In this document: positions 57,370 to 64,000 of the stretch, one piece after another
Position numbering within the stretch: the stretch's first letter is position 1
How the letters are laid out: the number at the start of each line of letters is the position of its first letter
Assembly: GCA_016721435.1 (NCBI GenBank)
Contig: JADKIC010000003.1
Span: 212,116-276,115 of the forward strand
DNA: 64,000 nucleotides
Reading direction: 5' to 3'
Source of the DNA: Bacteroidota bacterium
GTDB taxonomy: Bacteria; Bacteroidota; Bacteroidia; AKYH767-A; OLB10
Position numbers and translations under genes: made by a program
The notes under the pieces: model-generated
Told to the model about the DNA's origin: nothing
What the model saw: the letters and a program-made list of their open reading frames with translations, nothing else
The model's database searches: none

Positions 57370-57606
57370 TTAAACCCGCTGCAATGGTGCTGTCAGGTTT
57401 GCATAGGCCATGATGGTGGCAATGCTTTTCGGAGAAGCATTCATTAAAGTACGGTCTATTAAATCCCGTGCAGCAATGAGGTTGCTAAACTCCTCCTCAA
57501 TTTCTACGTGATTGTCGATGGCTTTTTGAACCATTACTGTATCCGACATCTCCGTTTCATTGTAAAGGTAAAGAATAAGTTGATCAAGTGTAACCGTCTC
57601 GTTCAT
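57370..57606 (-). CDS. Small conserved-looking protein downstream of the sigma factor
   Basis: A 78-residue acidic helical protein starting MNETVTLDQLILYLYNETEM (an ATG eight codons upstream is also open). It has no membrane helix and no Cys. The middle reads VEIEEEFSNLIAARDLIDRT. It begins 55 bases after the sigma-factor stop and is followed by a terminator, so the two form a transcription unit. Its position suggests a regulator of the sigma factor or of its targets, but it does not look like a standard anti-sigma factor. I do not recognise the family for certain. Confidence 0.65.
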   Translation of the reverse strand: MNETVTLDQLILYLYNETEMSDTVMVQKAIDNHVEIEEEFSNLIAARDLIDRTLMNASPKSIATIMAYANLTAPLQRV

Positions 57607-57661
57607 AGGCGTTATATACATTTTTAACACTCTATTAACGATAATTTTTCCGGCGTATTGT

Positions 57662-58246
57662 TTAACGGGTTAAAACAAGTTGTTTTTCATTAATTAATTT
57701 TCTCAGATTGATTAATGCATAGCGCATTCTTCCAAGAGAGGTATTAATACTCACATGCGTACAATCCGCAATCTCTTTGAAACTCATATTAGCAAAATGT
57801 CGCATAATCACCACTTCCCGCTGATCATAAGGAAGCTCTTCGATGAGTCTACGTACATCGACCTGAATTTGCTCTTCGATCATTTTATCTTCAATATTTC
57901 CATCTTCCAATGGAATGGTGTCAAAAACACTGTATTCATCTGTATCATACACCATCGGCATTCTTTTCAGACTTCTGAAATGGTCGATGACGAGATTATG
58001 GGCAATTCGCAGTACCCAGGAAATAAATTTCCCTTCTTCATTATAGTTGCCTGATCTGAGAGTGTTTATGACTTTGATAAACGTTTCCTGAAAAATGTCA
58101 TCGGATAGCTCTTTGTCCTTTACCAGCAGATAAATACTGGTAAAAATTTTACGTTCATGTCGCAGAATTAACTCCTGCAGCGTAGCTTCATTTCCTTTGA
58201 GAAATTCAGATACTAGTTCCTGGTCGGTTTTCTTTACTTTACACAT
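57662..58246 (-). CDS. ECF-type RNA polymerase sigma factor (sigma-70 family)
   Basis: A 194-residue protein. Region 2 is ELSDDIFQETFIKVINTL with FISWVLRIAHNLVIDHFRS (core binding and -10 recognition helix). Region 4 is LPYDQREVVIMRHFANMSFK followed by EIADCTHVSINTSLGRMRYA, a helix-turn-helix. There is no region 3, as in ECF sigmas. The linker of about 35 residues is longer than usual. The promoter at 58405-58436 implies a 150-base leader. Targets are unknown. Confidence 0.93.
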   Translation of the reverse strand: MCKVKKTDQELVSEFLKGNEATLQELILRHERKIFTSIYLLVKDKELSDDIFQETFIKVINTLRSGNYNEEGKFISWVLRIAHNLVIDHFRSLKRMPMVYDTDEYSVFDTIPLEDGNIEDKMIEEQIQVDVRRLIEELPYDQREVVIMRHFANMSFKEIADCTHVSINTSLGRMRYALINLRKLINEKQLVLTR

Positions 58247-58404
58247 AGTTCTTCCCCCTTTAGAATTGGTTTGGATGAATTAAACTGGTAGGGTTATGTG
58301 TAGAGTTTTGGACCTATAGGCTATATTTTGTTGTTGGACAGAGTTATATTGAACTGTTAACGCAGAATAAAGTTGTGTATTGTGTACGCTTCTTTATTAT
58401 TAAT

Positions 58405-58436
58405 CAAATATACAAACATTATTTCCTTTTCACAAA
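58405..58436 (-). promoter_or_regulatory. Promoter of the sigma-factor operon
   Basis: On the minus strand TTTG (58436-58433), a 20-base spacer and TATATTTG (58412-58405) match the Bacteroidota consensus. Confidence 0.65.
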
Positions 58437-58530
58437 AATAATTCCTGAATGAAGGATTATTTTTAGTTTTTTACAGCTTTCTGACGAACCTGCTTCGGAT
58501 GAATCTTTAATTTAGCACCAATTCCTTACT

Positions 58531-59631
58531 ATGAAAAAATCCACTCTGATTCTCGTTAATTTATTAGTAATTAATCAATTATCTTTTTCGCAAACGCCCA
58601 CAATCCCAACTCCGGAATTTGATAAGAACACCTTATTATATAAAGGAGAAGAAAAGCATTTATCAAATGTGAAGCAACTCACTTTTGGAGGTGATAACGC
58701 TGAAGCGTATTTCAGTTTTGACAGTAAAAGCATTACTTTTCAGAATACGAATAAGGAATGGGGTAATAGTTGTGATCAGATCTACTATTTTAAATTGGCA
58801 GATGCCGACATGAAAGCGGGACCTCCCCAACTGATCAGCACTGGAAAAGGGAGAACTACTTGTTCCTATTTTCTACCCGGGGATTCTCTTATATTATACG
58901 CATCGACCCATGAAGGTGAAGAAGCTTGTCCTGCATTACCGGCAAAAAGGGAAGATGGCAAATACGTATGGGCCATTTATCCCGATTTTGATATTTATGT
59001 TGCTGATTTAACCGGTAAAGTGAAAGTGAAATTGACCAATGAACCGGGTTATGATGCAGAAGGTACTGTTTCTCCGAATGGGAAAAAGATCGTCTTTACC
59101 AGCATGAGGTCCGGGGATCTGGAATTATTTACTATGGATATTGATGGGAAAAATGTAAAGCAGGTGACCAGTGAATTGGGTTATGATGGTGGCGCTTTCT
59201 TTTCTCCGGATAGTAAGAAACTTATTTTCCGCGCTTCAAGGCCTACAACCGAAGAGGAAGTAGCTACTTATAAAGCCTTACTTGAAGAAAATCTAGTTCA
59301 GCCAACTCATATGGAGTTGTATGTATGTAATGTCGATGGGTCTGATATGAAGAAAATAACGAATTTGCCGAATGCCAGTTGGGCCCCTTTCTTTCATCCT
59401 TCCGGTAAACAAATTATCTTTTCATCGAATCATGCTTCAAAAAGAGGATTGCCTTTTAATCTTTGGATGGTAGATCTTGAAGGTAAAAATCTTAGGCAGA
59501 TTACATTTGATAGTATGTTTGATGCATTTCCTATGTTTTCTCCAGATGGAAAAAAATTGATTTTCTCTTCTAATCGGAATAACAACGGGACGAAGGATAC
59601 TAATTTATTTATCGCTGACTGGAACGATTAG
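58531..59631 (+). CDS. TolB-like PD40 beta-propeller protein, secreted
   Basis: A 366-residue protein with signal peptide MKKSTLILVNLLVINQLSFS. The body has five to six PD40/WD40-like blades with the repeated pattern YDAEGTVSPNGKKIVFTSMR, YDGGAFFSPDSKKLIFRASR, ASWAPFFHPSGKQIIFSSN and DAFPMFSPDGKKLIFSSNR. Such propellers occur in TolB and in many periplasmic Bacteroidota proteins, where the role is usually unknown. There is no peptidase domain. Single gene, intact frame, divergent from the sigma-factor operon. Confidence 0.85.
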   Translation: MKKSTLILVNLLVINQLSFSQTPTIPTPEFDKNTLLYKGEEKHLSNVKQLTFGGDNAEAYFSFDSKSITFQNTNKEWGNSCDQIYYFKLADADMKAGPPQLISTGKGRTTCSYFLPGDSLILYASTHEGEEACPALPAKREDGKYVWAIYPDFDIYVADLTGKVKVKLTNEPGYDAEGTVSPNGKKIVFTSMRSGDLELFTMDIDGKNVKQVTSELGYDGGAFFSPDSKKLIFRASRPTTEEEVATYKALLEENLVQPTHMELYVCNVDGSDMKKITNLPNASWAPFFHPSGKQIIFSSNHASKRGLPFNLWMVDLEGKNLRQITFDSMFDAFPMFSPDGKKLIFSSNRNNNGTKDTNLFIADWND

Positions 59632-59656
59632 ACGGAAATCTGGAAAATAGAAATCA

Positions 59657-61295
59657 CTACTTTTTACGAACTGATTTGAGTGTGATCAGATTCATCGGAT
59701 TCATGTTTAATCCTTCAATATTGTTTTGGGTCAATCGAAGGACTTTGTCATAGTATAAATATAATTACCGGTGATTCTGCCATCATCATTGAATCCATCT
59801 GATGATAGGTACGCTCTCGTTCTTCAGATAATGGCGTTCGCATGGCCTTGTTATATAAGGAGTCAAAATTGGGATTGGAGTAATGTGTGTAATTGGGTCC
59901 GACAGGAGCTTTGTTGGTGGATCTGAATAGGGAAAGATAATTTTCTGCATCTGCATAATCACCTATCCAGGAACCTCGAAAAAAGGACAATTGTTGTTTG
60001 GATACCATTTGTCGGTGTTGCGCTGCCTGATTGATCTCGAGTTTTATTTTTATTCCGATTTCCGCCAATTGTCCCTGCATGTATTCACATAAGTCCTGAT
60101 AAGCGTGAGTAGTGCTCATGGTGATTTCAGGTAAGCCTTTGCCGTTAGGAAAACCGGCTTCTGCCAGTAATGCTGCTGCTTTTGTGGGTTGGTAGTCGTA
60201 AACAACATTGGACAATTCTTCAAAACGGGGCATTCCTAAAGGGACAATCCCACTTATACCGGGCGTGGCCATTCCATTTCTTAAATAGCGAATCATCTTT
60301 ACCCTGTCAAAGCCGTAGTTGATTGCTTTCCGGATGCGTATATCATTCAATGGATTGTTCAGCATTCCGGGTAATTCCTTATCCATTAAAATTCCCAGAT
60401 ATTCTGTATTCAGATAAGGTGACGTTTCCATTCTGAACTTCCCCTGATATTTAGGTCGTAATGTTCCGTTGTTGGTGAGCAAATCGTCTTTATAGCTCGC
60501 ATCTAATCCGGAAATAAGATCAAGCTTGCCCTTCAGGAACTCCATGAAAGCACTTTGCTTGTCGTTGATAAATGAAATCATAACCGCATCTAAATAAGGC
60601 AGCTTATTTCCTCCGGCATCGTTTTCAAAATAATTTTCATTGCGATGTAATATCAACGCAGATCTTTCTACCCAGTCATGAAATAAGAAAGGTCCTGTTC
60701 CAACAGGATTTCTTCGGAAGTCTTTACCATATTTTGAAACGACCTCCTTTGGTACAACCGAACAATAAGCAGAACCAAGAAGCCCTAATAAGGGTGGAAA
60801 GGCTTTTTCAAGATAAATGCTAAAGGTGCTATCATTCTCAGCAACAAAGCCATCCACTCCTTTCGCCGAGTTCCTTCGCACCGATTGAAAAACCCATGAT
60901 CCGGGAGATGCTGTTTTTTCATCACAAATTCCATTGAAGCTGAATACGAAATCATCGGCTTTAACTAATCTGTTTTTTCCCAAAAAAGGGTGATCATGAA
61001 ATTCTACACCCTTTTGCAAATGAAAGGTGTATTTCATACCATCCTCACTAACTTCCCATCGCCGTGCAATACATGGAATCGGTTGTAACTGATCGTTCAG
61101 TTGTACCAATCCATTGAAAAGCTGATTGCAAGCCCAGATATTTGCCTGATTATTTGCAAAAGCCGGATCAAGTGATGTAATTCCCGCAGATTCATTGTAT
61201 CGGAAAACTTCTTTATTTAAATTCCCCTTTCCAGAGTCAGTGCATGAAGTAAGCACCTGACATAAAAGTAGAAAGTAGAGTAGCCGATGAGACAT
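59657..61295 (-). CDS. Oligopeptide/dipeptide ABC transporter substrate-binding lipoprotein (SBP family 5), one frame break at the 3' end
   Basis: About 545 residues. The lipoprotein signal MSHRLLYFLLLCQVLTSC has a lipobox LTSC with the Cys at residue 18. Family features are TSLDPAFANNQANIWACNQL, WEVSEDGMKYTFHLQKGVEF, NPVGTGPFLF and IRKAINYGFDRVKMI. As written it stops after SPVIIFIL at 59748; the other frame continues LYYDKVLRLTQNNIEGLNMN to a TAG at 59657-59659, the family-typical end, so the real gene is longer. No permease or ATPase genes of the system are adjacent. It binds peptides or similar ligands at the membrane surface. Confidence 0.9.
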
Positions 61296-61466
61296 TGCGC
61301 AAAAATATCATTATTATATCAGGAGATGCATATAATTCCCCTACTTCTATTTTAGATTAAAAATATATCGTATATAGTTGAAAATCAGAGTGTAGATGAT
61401 GTTATTAGAAAGGACTTCTAAGTAGTTGGGGTTCCGTATAAAACGCAAGATGCAGCCTAATATCAT

Positions 61467-61474
61467 TACCTTTG
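61467..61474 (+). promoter_or_regulatory. Possible -7 element giving a leaderless mtaB mRNA
   Basis: TACCTTTG ends 7 bases before the mtaB ATG at 61482. With normal spacing the start of transcription would fall at the start codon. No -33 box at the usual distance is evident. Confidence 0.4.
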
Positions 61475-61481
61475 CCGACTT

Positions 61482-62818
61482 ATGAATACAGTGGCATTTC
61501 ATACGCTCGGGTGTAAACTTAATTTTTCAGAAACATCTACCCTTGCCCGGCAATTTCGTTCGGCCGGTTGGAAGCGTGTTGAATTTCCTGAAGCTGCGGA
61601 TGTTTATGTAGTGAATACCTGTTCTGTCACCGAAAATGCAGATAAAGAATGCCGTAGTATTGTCACCCGGGCGATGACTGCCAACCCCGATGGTAAGATG
61701 ATTATCGTGGGATGTTATGCGCAGTTGAAGCCGGATGAAATTGCCGCAATTCCCGGTGTAGACCTGGTGCTTGGGGCAACGGAGAAGTTCAATGTGTTGA
61801 ATTATCTGGCAGGATTGGAGAAATCGGGAAATGGAAAAGTGCTTTCTCTGAAATAAGTGCAGCCGATTTCTTTTATCAGCGCCTGGTCTTCCGGCGACAG
61901 AACCCGTACCTTTTTAAAAGTTCAGGATGGATGTGATTACAATTGTTCGTTTTGCACGATACCACTTGCCAGAGGACGATCAAGAAGTAATTCAATTAAG
62001 AATGTTCTTGAGCAGGTTAAGGAATTAACTGCAAGTGGTGTGCAGGAGATTATTTTAACAGGCGTTAATCTTGGTGATTTCGGCATTTTGAATGAGCAAG
62101 GTAAACATGAAGAAAATTTCACAGATTTAGTACGAGCCCTAGAAACGAGTGGAAAGTTTGAAGAGATTACGATTTTCTTCCGTTGAGCCCAATCTTCTTA
62201 CAGAGGAAGTTATTCGTATAGCCGCTCAATCGAGTAGGATAATGCCGCATTTTCACATGCCACTTCAAAGTGGGTCGGATGAAATATTGGGAAAGATGCG
62301 CAGAAGGTACAAACGGGATTTGTATCAGGAAAAAGTGAATCTCATTAAATCCTTGATTCCTCATGCTTCCATTGGTGTGGATGTGATTGTTGGATTTCCC
62401 GGGGAGACAGAAGAATATTTTGAAGCAACATATAATTTTCTTCAGCAATTGCCGGTGAGTTATTTCCATGTCTTCACCTATTCAGAAAGAAATGATACGC
62501 TCGCCGCACAGATGGATCAGGTTGTCCCCATGCCGGTCAGGAAATATAGAAATAGCAGATTGAGGAACTTATCTGCGAAAAAATCACATGATTTCACTGT
62601 TGAGAATTTGGGTAATGCAAGTGGCCTGTACTTTTTGAAGAAGAAGAAAATGAAGGTGCAATGTTTGGATATACTCTAATTATATTCGTGTAGAGCACCC
62701 ATTTAGAGCTGATTTTGTTAACAGAATTGTTGATTGTGAATTGGAAGAAATAGGCAACAGAGGTCTGGTGAAGGCGGCACCTGTGCTTGCCCCGAAAAAT
62801 ATTGCTACCTTCTGTTAA
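61482..62818 (+). CDS. mtaB: tRNA-t6A37 methylthiotransferase MtaB, three frame breaks
   Basis: Radical SAM enzyme that converts t6A37 to ms2t6A37 in tRNA. The N-terminal UPF0004 domain has its three cluster Cys in TLGCKLN, NTCSVTENADKEC and VGCYAQLKPDE. The radical SAM cluster is CDYNCSFCTIPLARGRSRS, and ILTGVNLGDFG plus MPLQSGSDEILGKMRRRY are typical. Frame breaks lie near 61850, 62170 and 62675; the restored C-terminal TRAM-like part reads VEHPFRADFVNRIVDCELEE and stops at 62816-62818. The restored length of about 445 residues is normal. It precedes lgt by 8 bases. Confidence 0.94.
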
Positions 62819-62826
62819 ATATATAT

Positions 62827-63986
62827 ATGTATCCAACCATATCCGATTTATTGCATGATCTTTTTGGATTAAACCTTCCGCTCCCCATCCAGAGTTTCGG
62901 GTTTATGCTGGCGCTCTCCTTCCTTCTTGCGGCGTACACCGTGAAACTGGAATTGATCCGTAAGGAAAAATTGGGTTTGGTAAAATCGCATGTTAAGGAG
63001 ACGATGAAAGGTGCAGCCGCTACTTTTTCTGATTTAGCCTCTTCTTTTTTAATAGGTTTCTTGCTGGGATATAAGTTTGTTTATGCGGCCATCAACTATT
63101 CCCTATTTGTAGAAGATACACAAGGTGTGTTGCTCTCACTCTCCGGAAATCCTTTGGGTGGATTGTTGGTTGGTTCCCTAATGGCGTATATGCAGTACCG
63201 TGAGAAAGAGAAGGAACGATTACCTCAGCCAAAAATGATACAGGAAACGGTACATCCTTTTCAGCTTGTTTCCAATATTACCATCATCGCAGCCATAAGT
63301 GGGATTATCGGTGCTAAAATTTTTCATAATCTTGAGAATCTCCATGAGTTCAGAGAGAATCCGTTGGAGGCGTTGATTTCATTCAGTGGGTTAACCATGT
63401 ATGGAGGATTAATTGCCGGAACGATCGCAGTGATGCGTTATGGAAGTAAAAATGGAATGCCGCCATTGGTGCTTGCGGATGCTACTGCTCCCGGACTAAT
63501 GTTATCGTATGGTACAGGTCGTTTGGGTTGTCAGATTTCCGGTGATGGTGACTGGGGGGTTGTAAATTTAAGTCCAAAACCTGATTGGTTATCTTGGCTC
63601 CCGGATTGGTTTTGGGCCTATGATTATCCACATAATGTGATCAGTGCCGGTGTTCCCATTCCCGGTTGTGAAGGAAAGCATTGTATGGTTTTACCGGAAG
63701 CGGTTTTTCCTACTCCTCTCTATGAAGCACTTGCATGTATTTTTTTATTTTTTATTTTGTGGAGCTTCCGGAAGAAATTAGTGCACACCGGACAATTGTT
63801 TTTTCTGTATCTGATTTTTAACGGCATTGAACGATTTCTGATAGAGAAAATAAGAGTGAATAATAAATTTGACTTTCTCGAAGAATGACAGTAGTAATTG
63901 CTTCAGCCCTTATTATTACAGGAATTGCAGGCTATATTTATTGTTCAAAAAAACACAATCCTGATGGAAGAGTCGCAACTGGATAA
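62827..63986 (+). CDS. lgt: Prolipoprotein diacylglyceryl transferase, one likely frame break at the 3' end
   Basis: Inner-membrane enzyme adding diacylglycerol to the lipobox Cys of prolipoproteins. At least seven membrane helices are seen. IQSFGFMLALSFLLA is near the N-terminus, and the Lgt signature region reads GTGRLGCQISGDGDWG with the essential Arg. FPTPLYEALACIF and IERFLIEKIRVNNKFDF are C-terminal family stretches. As written it stops at 63888, but the neighbouring frame continues MTVVIASALIITGIAGYIYC, the usual last helix, to a TAA at 63984-63986. Compared with E. coli Lgt there is a roughly 50-residue insertion typical of Bacteroidota. It is co-transcribed with mtaB. Confidence 0.93.
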
Positions 63987-64000
63987 TATCTGTTCTAAAG

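Overview
The window is a chromosomal segment of a Bacteroidota bacterium, probably uncultured and from a draft assembly. The evidence is a Bacteroidota-type 16S/23S operon, promoters of the TTTG-N(17-20)-TANNTTTG type, almost no Shine-Dalgarno sequences, several proteins with type IX secretion (T9SS) C-terminal domains, a PorX homologue (the T9SS regulator with a PglZ domain), and lipid A genes in the Bacteroidota order lpxD-lpxC-fabZ-lpxA.

Layout. 1-2985 (-): two-gene ABC exporter (ATPase, ABC-2 permease), then a Ppx/GppA phosphatase cut by the window edge. 3323-8545 (+): complete rRNA operon 16S-tRNA-Ile-tRNA-Ala-23S-5S with promoter, processing stems and terminator, followed by 40 in-phase 7-bp repeats. 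8953-20800: housekeeping and envelope genes (porin-like barrel, GAPDH, GNAT acetyltransferase, TylF-like methyltransferase, GT-C glycosyltransferase, lipA with an outer-membrane barrel gene, OsmC, guanine deaminase, LolC/E-like permease, NamZ-like muramidase). 20857-30915 (-): two tandem paralogous multidomain T9SS cargo proteins and a mini protein that is almost only a type B sorting domain. 31232-32424 (+): CpeT-like lipocalin, a promoter/19-codon ORF/terminator unit, and a coiled-coil protein. 32619-37786 (-): HD hydrolase, lpxD, lpxC, fabZ, lpxA and a lone ABC ATPase. 37988-41177 (+): porX-tsaE-ald with overlapping ends. 41493-56506 (-): a single giant gene of about 15 kb (about 5,000 codons) whose centre is a 9.9-kb array of nearly identical 297-bp MopE-like Asp/Cys-rich repeats. 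56670-63986: nth, ECF-type sigma factor with a small downstream ORF, beta-propeller protein, oligopeptide-binding lipoprotein, mtaB and lgt.

A dominant property of the sequence is that at least a dozen otherwise conserved genes are broken by 1-base indels, nearly all in homopolymer runs (A, T, G or C of 3-7). Restoring one base recovers family-typical protein each time, so I treat these as consensus errors and annotate each as one gene, stating where the frame breaks. One break is different: an in-frame TAA at 22534-22536 in the first T9SS cargo gene.

Functionally the window centres on the cell envelope: lipid A synthesis, lipoprotein maturation (lgt) and possible lipoprotein release, peptidoglycan turnover, outer-membrane barrels, T9SS regulation (porX) and T9SS cargo, including one of the most repetitive surface proteins one could meet in 64 kb. 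I saw no mobile element, phage, CRISPR array or recognisable defence system.
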